A stretch of 64,000 bases of DNA from Girardinichthys multiradiatus. Taxonomy: Eukaryota; Chordata; Actinopteri; Cyprinodontiformes; Goodeidae. Shown piece by piece: positions 32,687 to 45,800 of the stretch. Numbering within the stretch: the first letter of the stretch is position 1; the number at the start of each line of letters is the position of its first letter. A program made the position numbers and the translations under genes. The notes beneath the pieces were generated by a model. The model made no database searches. It was not told the origin of the DNA and saw only the letters and a program-made list of their open reading frames with translations. The DNA is taken from the NCBI RefSeq assembly GCF_021462225.1, contig NC_061804.1, positions 6,494,740 to 6,558,739 of the forward strand, in the 5' to 3' direction.

Positions 32687-34641
32687 TTTCGTTGTCCGAT
32701 GAGCTAACCCCTCCATCCTACTCCCCTATTTCTAAGGGGATTGCTCAATCCAGCTCTCCATCCAACGGGTCCGGACTTCCCTAAACCTGGAAGGTCTTAC
32801 TAAGCAGGTTTACTGGAAAATCTGTTTAAGCTGGTGTCGGGAAATGACACGCCTAAACTCTGACAGCCTGCATCCAAAGGTCTCGCCCTTCTTCAACTGG
32901 TGGCCTGGATGACCGAGTAGCCCACAGCAGTCATCCACTCCTCGACAGTCACTTCTGTTAACGGCTGCTCATTCCCTATTTTACAACTTGCAATTGGTAT
33001 ATGGGTTAGGTTGATTTTAGTGGCTCGGCATGAGCCCCGAGGGCATTGTATAAACAAGTTTGGCTTAAGGCAACCTATAAAAACCTCCTAATATCATTGG
33101 GAACCAGGCAACAAGACTTTTTACCACCACTGAAAAACCCAAAAACAAGGTGACTCAAATAATTGACTGTCCACAATAAATCTAGAATTTTATATACTTT
33201 CTTTAATTAGTAATGCTTTTGCAGGGGTCAGTAACAGCTTAAAAATCAGCAAAACTTAATAATTTGAACAATAGGTTAAGTTGATTGATTTATTTCTCTT
33301 TCCCTAATGCTGAAATTGGTAAGGCTGAAGAGGCTTTGGAGACGGAGGCTCACCATAGATCCGAATGGAATGATTTCTTCAATAGGCAGCTAGTGATTTT
33401 CTTCTTGGGTGAAAGGCAAATCTTCAGTTCTCTTCCTCTAAGTGGACAGGCGCTGATGCTTGATTGAGGTTGGTTCAGGACTTCCATTAGCCTGAAACTT
33501 AGAGCAATCAGTTGTTCACTGACCAAGTTCACCTCAGTTGTCTTGGTAAAAATGCAACAGATGAAATTCAGATTCTCAATTTTGAGTTGCAGCTCTTCTC
33601 AGGGCACACGGGTTGATCCTCTTTATAATGCAGAATTTGTTGACATGTCTTCTGATTCATCTGTAGCTTCTTTCTCCGTCCGATCTTGTTTGCTGGTCTT
33701 CTGTGAGGAAACAACCCTGTTTCTTTCTTTGGCACAGTTTTTATATTGCAGATAGCCTCATTGCTCATCCCCTGTTGCCGGGCAAGCTTTCCCATCATTG
33801 AGTGATGTGATCACCATGACTTTTTGGTGCTGTCTCTCAGCCTCTGTTGACAAAGTCGTAAACAGCCCACAGCTGGCTCCCTGTGTTATGACTTTTGCCT
33901 GTTTTTTGAACTTCAGACTGACGCAAAACAGCGTGCACCTGGGTTCTTGTTTCTCGCTCCCATGCTTGTTATGACTCGAGCTTGCTCATTGACGTTCCAT
34001 TCATGCCCAGTTCCCGTGCTGGCTCTCCTCAGCCCCTCCTGTCCTGATGTTATGACTCTGCCGCTTCTTGCTCCCAGACCATGGTGCCCTCCTTATCTGC
34101 TCAGCCTCAAGCTTTCTAATAGTATTTCTCTCCTTTTTGCTCTCAAACAAGTTACAGCTAAAAAAAAACATCACTTCATTTTCACAATTGATTAACATTT
34201 CCCCTCTTCATTACATGTAATAATTGTAGAAAAACAGAAAATCATCTTACATTTTTCTTTGATTATACTTGTAGTTTTCTGAAAAAGATAAGACAGTTAA
34301 GACTTCTGAAAAAGATAAGACAGTCACAGTTAATGTGCGACTCCATACAGGCCTTTTCAGTCCTCCGTTCCAGAGTGCGAAGATATATTAATTTTACTGT
34401 TTCATCTTATCCATGTAATATGATCATTATTTATTTGATTAGGCTCTCATTTCATCAAAAGTGATTGTTGTTAAACTCACTTCTGCAAAAGAAAGAAGAA
34501 TTAAAACATACACCAAATAGGCCCCCAGACTTCATAGCTTTAAAATGTGAACATTTCCTGCTGTATATTTCACTGATCTAATTATGAGGGTTTAATTAAT
34601 TTCAGCATGGATACATGGAAGGATCTCACCTCATTTTGACA
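32687..34641. mobile_element. unclassified ~2-kb repeat, copy 2 (4-bp TSD GTGG)
   Basis: This 1955-bp segment starts TTTCGTTGTCC and ends CATTTTGACA like copy 1. It is flanked by GTGG at 32683-32686 and 34642-34645. The TATA-like CTATAAAAACC (near 33076) is kept. Copy 1 and copy 2 have different flanks and different target duplications, so they are independent insertions and not a segmental duplication or the two LTRs of one element. Confidence 0.8.
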
Positions 34642-34645
34642 GTGG

Positions 34646-35507
34646 ACAAGGGTGAGAAGTTCCGCCCAAATGCTCAGTTTCCTGCAAAGAACAGATGGTG
34701 TTAACATCAGCAGCTTTCTAACATGCTCTTTCCTTATTAGCAGCTATTGAAAAACGGCTCTGACGCTCAGCAAAATGAAATGATACGGGCGCTCAGCCTT
34801 AGTCATCACACTCTGTGGGTAACAACACAACGGAATAATTAGAGCTCTGTTCCTTCAGCTGACATCTCATTTGACGGAACGAAGGAACATGCAGCAAACA
34901 CAGACAACACAACCAGGAACACAGGAACACCCCGTAAACAGTGCCATAGGCCCTCCATAACTGCACCAGCATAATACAGGAGAGAAACATGACAGGCAAT
35001 TACTTTTATAAGGTAAGATTTCCTCAGGAGCCAACAACTAGGTAAAATGAGCAGAATAGAGACTCATGATGGACTCAAAATATTTGTTTACTCTTGGACA
35101 AATTAGACTGCAGCTGTAACTTATAGTGTAGGAGCTTCTGCTTGAATTGAAGAGACACTGTGATTGGTCTGCAGTGAGGTAAAATAGACAGAATCAGGAG
35201 TGCACAAAGATTTTATGAGTTGATATTAGCTCTTGTGGCTAAACTGGACAGACGTTTGTAGCATCCATGACTGAAAAAGAAGTGTGAAAATCTTAGTCAA
35301 TCTCATAATCTGTCAAAATTCTGTGAATTCTTTCCTTCCATTTAAACAATTTCTATCAGTTTTAAAGAAGCAAGGTTATTTCTCTATATTTATAAGATTA
35401 AGATTTATTTTGTATTAATCAAAAACAATTATGCCGCAATTAAAGATTATAAGAAAAATGTATAAGAGCTAACAGCTGATGTTATCAAGGATTACATTTA
35501 TTGGTCA
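34646..35507. other. intergenic
   Basis: No gene or bounded repeat recognised. The minus frame 34799-34999 is unsupported. Confidence 0.35.
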
Positions 35508-35640
35508 TGACAGTGGCACAGGGGTAGAGTGTGAAACCCATGTACTGAAGCCTTAGTCCTTGATGCAGCCTGTCACAGGTTCTAGTCCAGGCCCGTTGAC
35601 CTTTACTGCATGTCTTCCCCCAATCTCACCCTTACCTTCT
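35508..35640 (+). mobile_element. tRNA-derived SINE, family B
   Basis: The head is box A-like GTGGCACAGGGGTAGAGTG and box B-like GGTTCTAGTCCAGG, followed by CCCGTTGACCTTTACTGCATG. It aligns with 26041-26188 (minus). Confidence 0.6.
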
Positions 35641-36015
35641 CGAAAGGCGCCAGTGAACTGCTTACCTCAAGAGCTTGCATGCTCCAGTTTACCATCAGAA
35701 GGACCTGCTCATCCAAAACACATGCACTCACTTGCAGTACCTACCAGCCAACCCTAAAGTTGCCTTGCTGGTTGCAGGAAAGGAACAAGCCAAACTCACC
35801 GTTCTTTTGTCTCTCATTCATTGTCACCACTCTGAAATTCTACCTCCCAATTTCAAGTCATCTGGAAATAAAAAATGGAAGAAATTAATTCACTTGCAAA
35901 AGATCCCTCTGTCACCTTGTAGGGAACTCTGGACCAGTCAACAAGAAAATACTTCATCTTTCCATTTGCTGGTGTTTTCTGTTCTCGGGTCACAAATCTA
36001 AACAAAAACATGACA
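35641..36015. mobile_element. possible LTR 3' fragment
   Basis: The end, GGGTCACAAATCTAAAC then AACATGACA, resembles the end of the solo LTR at 4495-5189 (GGGTCATAAAC then AAACATGACA). The start and target duplications were not found. Confidence 0.3.
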
Positions 36016-36393
36016 AAGAGGGAAAACTTAAAAAGAGGAAACCACATTTGATCTGTTAGTGTCCAACACCAAAACTGCCATTAGAATGTTGTATAGACCA
36101 CTTTCTGTACTGCATGAAGAAAATTTTGAAATATGTAAATAAAATATAAATAATTTTTTTTTTTTAAAAAAGGTTCTGGAATCACTTAGAGTGAAGAAAA
36201 TGAATACAGCTGCTATTTGCATTTCTAAGACAAATATTTGCACATTTCTAAATCTGCAAACAAGTCTTTTATTCACAATGTAGTTTACAAGTCATTTTTC
36301 CGAGTCCAAGTCAAGTCTCAAGTCTTCGAGAGGCAAATCCAAGTTGAGGCTTAATAACTAAAATAAACATGTTCTCATCAAATTCGCAACATG
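36016..36393. other. intergenic
   Basis: AT-rich, nothing recognised. It ends at the TA target of the Tc1 element. Confidence 0.35.
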
Positions 36394-36395
36394 TA

Positions 36396-36595
36396 CAGGT
36401 CCTTCTCAAAATATTAGCATATTGTGATAAAGTTCATTATTTTCCATAATGTCATGATGAAAATTTAACATTCATATATTTTAGATTCATTGCACACTAA
36501 CTGAAATATTTCAGGTCTTTTATTGTCTTAATACGGATGATTTTGGCATACAGCTCATGAAAACCCAAAATTCCTATCTCACAAAATTAGCATAT
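36396..36595 (+). repeat. Tc1 left terminal inverted repeat
   Basis: Inverted match to 37806-38005 with about two differences. Inner CTCACAAAATTAGCATAT echoes the outer AAAATATTAGCATATTG, as in the IR/DR arrangement of transposase-binding sites in fish Tc1 elements. Confidence 0.93.
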
Positions 36596-36672
36596 TTTAT
36601 CCGACCAATAAAAGAAAAGTGTTTTTAATACAAAAAACGTCAACCTTCAAATAATCATGTACAGTTATGCAC

Positions 36673-37677
36673 TCAATACTTGGTCGGGAATCCTTTGGCA
36701 GAAATGACTGCTTCAATGCGGCGTGGCAGGGAGGCAATCAGCTTGTGGCACTGCTGAGGTCTTATGGAGGCCCAGGATGCTTCGATAGCGGCCTTTAGCT
36801 CATCCAGAGTGTTGGGTCTTGAGTCTCTCAACGTTCTCTTCACAATATCCCACAGATTCTCTATGGGGTTCAGGTCAGGAGAGTTGGCAGGCCAATTGAG
36901 CACAGTGATACCATGGTCAGTAAACCATTTACCAGTGGTTTTGGCACTGTGAGCAGGTGCCAGGTCGTGCTGAAAAATGAAATCTTCATCTCCATAAAGC
37001 TTTTCAGCAGATGGAAGCATGAAGTGCTCCAAAATCTCCTGATAGCTAGCTGCATTGACCCTGCCCTTGATAAAACACAGTGGACCAACACCAGCAGCTG
37101 ACACGGCGCCCCAGACCATCACTGACTGTGGGTACTTGACACTGGACTTCTGGCATTTTGGCATTTCCTTCTCCCCAGTCTTCCTCCAGACTCTGGCACC
37201 TTGATTTCCGAATGACATGCAGAATTTGCTTTCATCCGAAAAAAGTACTTTGGACCACTGAGCAACAGTCCAGTGCTGCTTCTCTGTAGCCCAGGTCAGG
37301 CGCTTCTGCCGCTGTTTCTGGTTCAAAAGTGGCTTGACCTGGGGAATGCGGCACCTGTAGCCCATTTCCTGCACACGCCTGTGCACGGTGGCTCTGGATG
37401 TTTCTACTCCAGACTCAGTCCACTGCTTTCGCAGGTCCCCCAAGGTCTGGAATCGGCCCTTCTCCACAATCTTCCTCAGGGTCCGGTCACCTCTTCTCGT
37501 TGTGCAGCGTTTTCTGCCACACTTTTTCCTTCCCACAGACTTCCCACTGAGGTGCCTTGATACAGCACTCTGGGAACAGCCTATTCGTTCAGAAATTTCT
37601 TTCTGTGTCGTACCCTCTTGCTTGAGGGTGTCAATAGTGGCCTTCTGGACAGCAGTCAGGTCGGCAGTCTTACCCAT
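36673..37677 (-). CDS. Tc1 transposase, DD34E
   Basis: The 334-aa intact frame has the usual Tc1 length. The N-terminal paired-like DNA-binding region starts with TLKQEGTTQKEISERIGCS and continues to VSRHLSGKS (residues about 18-45). GRKKCGRKRCTTRRGDR is a basic GRPR-like and nuclear-localisation stretch. The catalytic residues are the Asp in LFSDESKF, the Asp in FQHDLAPAHS and the Glu in DLNPIENLW. 34 residues separate the last two, giving DD34E. The start ATG at 37677 lies just inside the right TIR region. The enzyme would excise and reinsert the element at TA. No stop or frameshift is seen; whether it is expressed is unknown. Confidence 0.95.
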   Translation of the reverse strand: MGKTADLTAVQKATIDTLKQEGTTQKEISERIGCSQSAVSRHLSGKSVGRKKCGRKRCTTRRGDRTLRKIVEKGRFQTLGDLRKQWTESGVETSRATVHRRVQEMGYRCRIPQVKPLLNQKQRQKRLTWATEKQHWTVAQWSKVLFSDESKFCMSFGNQGARVWRKTGEKEMPKCQKSSVKYPQSVMVWGAVSAAGVGPLCFIKGRVNAASYQEILEHFMLPSAEKLYGDEDFIFQHDLAPAHSAKTTGKWFTDHGITVLNWPANSPDLNPIENLWDIVKRTLRDSRPNTLDELKAAIEASWASIRPQQCHKLIASLPRRIEAVISAKGFPTKY

Positions 37678-37805
37678 GATTGGGGTTTTAAGTGATGAAC
37701 CAGGCTGGGAGTTTTAAAGGCCTCAGGAATCTTTTGCAGGTGTTTAGAGTTAACTCGTTGATTCAGATGATTAGGTTCATAGCTCATTTAGAGACCCTTT
37801 TAATG

Positions 37806-38005
37806 ATATGCTAATTTTGTGAGATAGGAATTTTGAGTTTTCATGAGCTGTATGCCAAAATCATCCGTATTAAGACAATAAAAGACCTGAAATATTTCAG
37901 TTAGTGTGCAATGAATCTAAAACATATGAATGTTAAATTTTCATCATGACATTATGGAAAATAATGAACTTTATCACAATATGCTAATATTTTGAGAAGG
38001 ACCTG
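37806..38005 (-). repeat. Tc1 right terminal inverted repeat
   Basis: Inverted partner of 36396-36595, ending AGAAGGACCTG before the TA target. Confidence 0.93.
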
Positions 38006-38007
38006 TA

Positions 38008-40340
38008 GAGCGCTTCTAACCCTGCATTGCTGTGGGTTAAGATTCCAAACCTGTACTGTTGATCCTTATGCCTAAAAAGCCATATTAATATTTAATAATT
38101 ATTTTACAGTGTTTGAATATTTATGAACAGTGATATTTGAATCATTTAACATTTTATTTGGCATCCATAAATCTGCTAAAGGCTGATTTACATTATTTTG
38201 ATCAAATTTATTATTTGCACTATTCGAAATATAAATATACATTTATGCCCTAAAAAATGATAAACTTATAGATTAAAACCGATTAATGTCGAATTTCTGC
38301 CTTTTTGTCATTGTCAAGACTAAGTAAACACATATTTATCTCTGTCTTTATATTGTCCACTCTTTCATTATATATTGCACCAAATTGCAACATGATGAAC
38401 GACTCTAAAGATGGGTGTTTGTTCTGGACATGCAATGATTGACACTCTAACTTTGTACATGCCTATGGATTTAGGCAATAAAAAATTATTTGTTATACTG
38501 CAGGAAGAATGAAAACAGCACATAACAAAATGAAAAAAAAAAAACAATAGTTTATGTTTCTTTATATTGCTGTGATTTTATTAGTATGTGACCTATTATT
38601 TGCATTACTGCTGCGGCAACCAAGTATTTACTAACACGGCAATCGTTTATTTTTATTATGGAGTCTGTATGAATGCTTCTAATGGAAGCAACATTGCCCA
38701 CTCATAGAGGCGTAACATTTGAAAATGGATTCAGCAATGCTCATTGTCATTTTCCTCATGCAACAGGAAAAGTGAGATAAAGAGAGAAACAGAGAAGCAG
38801 GGAGCATAAACAAAGACTGAGTGAAAAGGCAAATTTGAGGATGAACAGTTTACCAAATGAACAGACAATAAGACATTCAGTCATCTCCCACATCACAGGG
38901 ATCGTGCTGCCTTTTGGAAACCATTCAAAAGAAACAAACACTTTTCATCATGATAACAGTTATAAGGTTTGAAGTAGAGAAAAATTACCCTGCATACAAA
39001 AAATGCAGTTAAATAGAATCAATGTAAATAATAGCAATTTTTCCTTGAATAATTTAGAGGCAGAGTATCCAATTATCCATATAGTAGGAAAGAACTGAAT
39101 TCACTGAAAAACAACACAGTTATCACTTAGCTGCCTCTCATCTGTTTTTTCTTGGATATTAGGCTCATTGAGGCATCAACGTTTCTAATTACAGACAACA
39201 ATCTTTATCAGTGAGGCTCTAACTTTCTCCTAAAGCAGATAACAGATCAGTTTTACAAGAAGGCACATTGTAGTTGAACATTTTCAGTCTCCAGCAACAT
39301 TTATCAATCAAATTAGGTAACTTCAGACACCTTGGTAGCAAAGTCATTTCGTTTCCTACCTGAAGAAAGGTTTAACCACTTCTGGTAAGTTGCTTCATTA
39401 ATATCCATCCATTAATGGAATAGGATTACCTCTGTATTATTTACAGATTCACCAACATCATCTCATTTTCCAACAGAAATGACTTCTCTTTAGCCTCCTT
39501 TAGGCATGTTTTCTACCCTTTAACCCCTACTGGTTGTTTCTTTCCATTATTTTCAGGTAGTAAATCAGGTTTCCTACCAGGTATGTTGAAAGGTTATTTT
39601 TCAACATGAGTCAGTAGCAATGTCCTCAGCTGTTATAGCAAATTACTGCCCACTGAGTATATACATATGTAAATACGTCTAAACTATATTTACATTCTCA
39701 TAGACCTCTGGGCCAACATCATGGTATACTTGGTCTAAAAGCAATGTTTTAGCTTTACAAGTTTACTTTAAGACAGAAAAAATAAATGGTGCCAAGGTAG
39801 TAGATGCAACAGGGTTCCGTCCACCAAAGCAGTTCCAGTGCTTAACGAGAGCTAATGCTGTCATTCCTAAACTGGTTTAACTTAACTTCGTTTTCAGCAA
39901 CCAGAGAGCTGGCTTAAAGCCACATCATCACATCCCTAAGTGTTTATCCTCTGTTTCATTTTGTATTTTTGTGAAGATTTGCAGTGCAGAGAGACAGTTT
40001 AACTACAGTACAAAAAGTATTCATGCTATATATTAATGCTGTATTTAACAAAAAGTTGTGTTTGTGAATGCTTCACAGTCCCATCCAGCAGATCTCTGAT
40101 TGGCACCAGTAAAACACAATATCTACACCTGGATTTAGTAAAACTATCTGTCAATATGTTTGGTGCATCAAGACTCACTAACTTCCAAACTAATAATTAC
40201 TAAATACTTTTTGAAAACGTTTTACAGTAAAACGTTTATTTTAGTTGTAAACACATTAAGCTGTTTTTTCACTATTGTATTGTCACTACCCCAGCATTAC
40301 TCCTCTCTCCTACAGAAGCAATTAAAATTATATGCAGTTA
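38008..40340. other. intergenic, no recognised gene
   Basis: AT-rich sequence with no domain-bearing frame and no clear repeat ends. It ends at the CATGC duplication of the solo LTR. Confidence 0.4.
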
Positions 40341-40345
40341 CATGC

Positions 40346-42259
40346 TGTTGTAATTATGAATCTGAGAATATTATTTAATATTTAAATATTAATATTTTAT
40401 CAAATAATATTTCGGTCTGTTAAATGTTGTCCTGTGAATACCAGCCCAGTAAGGCGATGGTATTAGGACAGAATAGAAAGGTGTGAGACGAGCTCTGACA
40501 TTATTGAACAGCATAAACTCTGCACATATATGGAATGAATTCACACAATTTCTTAAAATACAAGAATTTATTAACAAAAATAAGTCAACTCAAAGTCAAA
40601 CATATTTCAATCAACAAACTGTTTATTTTGCTAAAATAATCCAACTAAACTACCAAGCAGAATTAAAGAATAACAAAGACTAATGGACTATGTACAATAT
40701 AAACAAGTTGATTAAAGATGATTAGAAATCATGACCAAAAAGAGTGATGCAACATTACCATGCAATGTTTATGTTTGAGAACCAAGGATTATCTTGAAGA
40801 ACCTGGAAGTGAAGTTAAGTTAGTTTTGGAACCAACTTAGGAAATAATCAGCAAACCTTTAGACAACCCTTCACAATGCAAGATCAGATAAAATATTATT
40901 TTAATAAAATAATGTTTTAAATAATGATCTGCCGAATAAAACCAACCTCCTGGATGACCAATTCTCAACGGTGTCTCATTAACTGTCTTTATTTATTGAA
41001 ATAATATTTGAAGAAATATCATTGACTATTTTGGAAAAGAGCCAAATCTTTCTGGAGAAATGGGGCTTAATGGTGTTTACTTAGTTATCAAATCTAGTGA
41101 ATGATGTTCAGGGACTATTATTCACTAGCTTGAAAACCAACAACCTTTCTGTTGACTAGCCTTAATGCTAGCACACGTGTTCTTACCGGCTGGCCGTTGG
41201 GCTAACAAAGAAGCTAGCTAAAGTGCTAAGCTAGAAGATAGCTTAGCACCAGAATCAACACATACCTTTAAAATACCAGGGTTAAAATGCATAAGCGCGG
41301 ACGGTGCGTTATGAACAATGTTCTGGTTGAAACCACCCTTTAAATAAAGTTTATCTTAGCTTTAAAACATACAAAGAACACAGAACCGGCGCATGCCGTA
41401 GCTAGCCTACTAGCGCTAAAGATCGCCAGGTTCCACAAAACAAAACTTCATAACATGAAAACGTTTAGATCATTTCATCCTAAACCTATCTGTTAATCTG
41501 CCCAAACCTAACCTCTGACCGTAGCGAGGATGTGTTGTCCAAGGGCGATGAAGTTCGACAAAACGTCCACAGTCAAACAAGCGGTTGGCTTTCAGCTAAC
41601 CTCTGCGTTCGCTCTGTGAACAATAGCGTTAGCTCCGGAAAGCTGGCGGCTCGGCCTGTCCGCTGCCCAGCTGTTCGTTACCGTAACACGGTTGTGCAGG
41701 TCGTAGTAACTTCCTCAGTTTCTCCCGATCAGGTGAGTTCGTTCTGTGAACAAAAGGTTAGCTTCCCGCTAACCTCCAGCTGTGGATGAAGAACGAACGT
41801 TGTCCGCTGCGGTCTCTGCTGTCTTCCTTCAGGCCGGGGCTTCTCTCGAACACCGTTTGAGTCTGCGGGGCCTCGGAGAGAGAGTCAGCAATGCTTGTAC
41901 CTTAATTATCCGCGTTCATGAATGAAAATACCGGATACACAGACAGTATTTCATTCTACTTAACTTTGCATATGATCGATGATCGTATGGCTATGGATCC
42001 AGTTGAATTTATGTCTTTTTGCCAGCAAAAGACATCAGCGCGCTTTTCTCTCCTATCCGGTCCCTATGGAAGGCCGCGTGGAAGAGAAAGATTTGTGGAA
42101 AGGTGGGGGCTTTTATTTGGGTAATGGCGCCACAGGAAGTCCGCAGTTACTCCCTTTCCTGGCTGTGCTGGAAGAAGGTTAATGCGCTTTATTTTGAAAA
42201 GTTCCAGGAAAGTATGTACCGGAGTTTTAGTGTTGAAACCCATGGCTGTGGTCCCAACA
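40346..42259. mobile_element. ~1.9-kb solo LTR, copy C (TSD CATGC)
   Basis: The 1914-bp segment begins TGTTGTAATTATG and ends GGTCCCAACA, so its ends form a TGTTG...CAACA inverted repeat. It is flanked by perfect CATGC duplications at 40341-40345 and 42260-42264. It is the reference copy for A (7374-10186) and B (10187-10988). No coding frame is shared between copies. It contains several GCTAGC/GTTAGC-rich stretches (41150-41240). The size and 5-bp duplication fit an LTR retroelement of unknown class; no internal region is present in the window. Confidence 0.88.
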
Positions 42260-42264
42260 CATGC

Positions 42265-42567
42265 AGACACTTTCCTTACTGAGGAGTTGGCTAAAAGGTC
42301 TGGTGGTGGAAAGAGCGAACACCAGTTTAGCACTGGGACCAGTTATGTGTAAGACCCCCAAATTTGTTAACCGTGTGTTACCATCCATATGTAGTTATGG
42401 ATATGCCAGTTATACAGTAGTTTAAAAGTAGGATTCTAACTTGTCTTCTGCAATTTTCTTACAAATTCTACATAATTTTCTGAATTGTGAAAAGACGCTT
42501 ATATTTGCAGAACATAAATTAAAATATGTAAAGTTTTGTTTTAGTTACTGGCACTTTTGCACAATGC
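42265..42567. other. intergenic
   Basis: No gene or repeat recognised. Confidence 0.3.
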
Positions 42568-42845
42568 ATCCATTTTCTACACCCGCTTCTTCCGTACAGA
42601 GTCACAGGGGAGCTGGTGCCTATCTCCAGCGGTCTACGGGCGAGAGGCGCGGTACACCATGGACAGGCCGCCAGTCCATCGCACGGCAACACACAGACAC
42701 ACAGGACAAACAACCATGCACACACCCATTCACACCTAGGGGCAATTAAGAGAAACCAGTTAACCTAACAGTCATGTTTTTGGACTGAAGCCGGAGTACC
42801 TGGAGAGAACCCACGCATGCGTGGGCAGAACATGCAAACATGGCA
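42568..42845 (-). mobile_element. SINE family A, truncated copy
   Basis: Minus-strand match to 11396-11683: the tail TAGAAAATGGATGCATTG, the GTCCTGTGTGTCTGTGTGTTG body and TGACTGTTAGGTTAACTGG. It keeps a middle block (CGCATGCGTGGGTTCTCTCC) that the copy at 11396 lacks. The tRNA-like head is missing. Confidence 0.7.
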
Positions 42846-45800
42846 CCATTCATACACAGGGTAATTCTAAGTTATTTACATTAAAAACAAAGGAACAGAG
42901 ATTAACACATAAATCTAAAAGTCAAACTGAGCATCACATAAAAGCATAAAAACACAAGACATATTTACTTAAAACAAAAACTGTTCCTGCTTATGTCAGA
43001 GCTGAAGATGTGCTTCCCCTTCTCATCTTTGGAAAATAGAGTGAAGACGTCTATGATGACCTGAGGGATCTACATGGTTCATATCTAACCAGCAATTCTG
43101 AAATGTATTTAGGCCTAAGACCATTCAAAGCCTTGTAGACCATCAACATTATTTTAAACACTGTCCTATTTTTTGTTCTATTTATCTATTTTTTCCAAGC
43201 TTCTTCTGCGAAAATTCAAAAGGTGTTTTCCTTGGCCAGCAGGTTTAAAACGTTCACATGAACAGACGCTTCCTTACACGGCAAGCCGTTGGGGTCAAAA
43301 GTAAGCTTTCTCTGTGGACCGGCTCTTTATATGTCAGTGATATCAGCAAAATCCCAGCACTACTATGAATGCTGGGAGATGTAGTTTGATCAGTCCTTTC
43401 TTTATGGATAGCAGGGCCCCAGCAGTGTTAAAACCCCATTTGTTGCTCTAAATAAACACTCAGCCGCTTCATAAATATGTCGAAATTATTAAATAAAATT
43501 AAAATATATAGATTAGCTCCTAAGGCCAAAACCAGTTTAGTTTCAGTTGTATTATTTTTATCTCTGCCCTCCTTTACAATGAGTGTCAGTCATTACAAGG
43601 ATGTGCAACTGCTAAAAACAAATAAAAGAATGTGTTTTGCTGTTGCTGCTCATATTTAATATTACATTGCAAAATCAAGGAGTTTTTAATCCATTGCTGG
43701 GTTTGTTTCTTGTCTGCTACCCAGTTGACAAAGCTGAATTATCTCAGCTAATCTTCAGTCTCATTCACATATTTAGATGTGCAAAGGTTTTCCTTTTAGA
43801 AATGAAAATCATGAGATATTTTCTTAATTTATTGAATATATTTTTGTCCTTCACTAATCTGAAAAACTAAAGCAACTAGGGTATATTTTTAGTTTGAACA
43901 AATTCTGTAAACATCCTCAAGAAATGGTATTTCAAAATGTTTTGCAATTGATTTTAAACAAGTCTTCTGTTGGGAGTTTTCACAAGTAAAAAAAATGATT
44001 TATTTCATGACGGAGAATGAAAGGATGTTCATGAAGGTGAAAAATGTTTGACAAAGGATTAAAAACCCAGGGAAAAACAATTAGCTGTAATCTGCATTAC
44101 GCAACACCAAAAGGGCTATGACAGACAAAGTCAATTTGATTCTGGTCATTAATCTACACATTCTGGGCACACCTGCATGTGAACAGCCCTCAAAGTCACG
44201 TCTTTCTGCGATAAGGCTCTCTGGGTGGATGGCCGGTCCTTATGTCACCTCAGCAGGTGAAGCATCTTCTGAGGTTAAAATGTCGACCCCTCTGGGTTAT
44301 TTCAATCTGTCAGACCACTGCTTGAATGCAGAAAGCCTCCTTTCTACCTAATCTAATCATCCGTATAATCTACTGCTTTCCCAGCAGCACCATCTGCACA
44401 CATCACACAAGCGGTTTTTGGTGCAATGTTATTGAAAGAAGTCCAGAAGAGGTTAAACAAGATAGATAGTGTGAGGTGGAGCAGTGCATTGGAATCTAAC
44501 AACATAAACCTGACTAGGCCTGTTTTTTTTTAGTACTTAATCCCACTGGAGATGGATAAACAGACAACCTGTGTCAGCATCTAAGATTTAAAGACGACAT
44601 AGCCACGGAAAATTTCAATCTTCAATCTAAACATTTAAAACAAGAATGACTTCAAAATGAGTAAATATGATGCTGATTTCCGTAATACTTGGACTACGGT
44701 TGTAAGAATCTTTCTAGTAGATATGAAACTAGCAGATATTTATGATTTGCACCTTAGAAAATGATTGAACGAGTGAAAAACTGTATTTTGAAGTTGAATT
44801 ATCTAAGACAAAATTCTAATATAAGAAATTAAGGTAAATACTCTAAAATAGAAGCAACTTCATGTTATTTATCACGAAAACTACAACCAACTTAACTACA
44901 AAGTTTAGATGGCGGGCCTTTATCATGCTTTCCATCCGTCCGTCCGTCCCGCAGATACTTGGGGTCATTTCATGAGTCCATAAAATTGAATAAAACATGT
45001 GCCTCTATTGAGCTGTTCACAGAAACAAAGGACAGAAAAGAAATAAGTTATCTTTAAACAGACATGGAAAAGGGATAAGGCGACACCAGATCTTTTCATT
45101 CTTTTCATGCACCAATACAGGTCAAAGTTTATCACTGTGCACAGTAAAACGGAAACCGTGATGGCCCACACCCACTCATTAAGCTGTCTGCTTGCTCGAC
45201 TTTGCAAGATACATGTTTATCTTTGAAGAGCAGAGAAGGTTATGAAGCCTGGGGTGAATAATATCACCTGTGGCACTGCAGCTTGATGGTGAGCCTCAAG
45301 GTGAAGGAAAATTGAAATTTATTCTGTATTGTGGTGGTTTATACACAAACATGGGTCAACCGGAGGGGACTGGATGATGATAAATGTTTGTTATATAAAC
45401 AGTCAAGGAGAGGACAGAGGGAGATAAATATGAGATAAAATCAAATTCTCCAAACATCAGCCAGCAATCTCCATGCCGTCCAACACTTACCATCCCAAAC
45501 AGAAAGCCTTTTAGTGGCTTACATGCAGAAACTATACCTTTTTGTCTCATAACCAAAAAGGCTCCACAGAGAGGAACAGTTTACAGCTAATGTAGCCTGA
45601 GAGAAGACAAGTCTGCTTTTTAAAGTCAGAAATAGTTCCAAAAGAAACATGACACAACATTGCAAGGCATTTACTGTTTGCTGTGGGAGATATGGACAGG
45701 AAATAAGCAGCATTGACTTGTAGTTGTCAGAAAACTGAAGGTCAGCTACCATTTGCTTTTAGAAGTCAGTCACATAAATGCAAGATTTTGTTTTACGCCA

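Larger units (their letters stand above)
36396..38005 (-). mobile_element. young Tc1 transposon with 200-bp TIRs
   Basis: A 1610-bp element is flanked by TA on both sides (36394-36395, 38006-38007), the target duplication of the Tc1/mariner superfamily. The terminal inverted repeats (36396-36595 and 37806-38005) are 200 bp long and differ at about two positions by eye. They start CAGGTCCTTCTCAAAATATT. A single intact transposase frame lies between them. The near-identity of the repeats and the open frame point to a recent insertion. Confidence 0.95.

Noticed and set aside
428..34641. The two ~2-kb repeats as the paired LTRs of one 34-kb element
   Set aside because: Their flanking duplications differ (CCAT and GTGG), each copy has its own pair, and the DNA between is unrelated.
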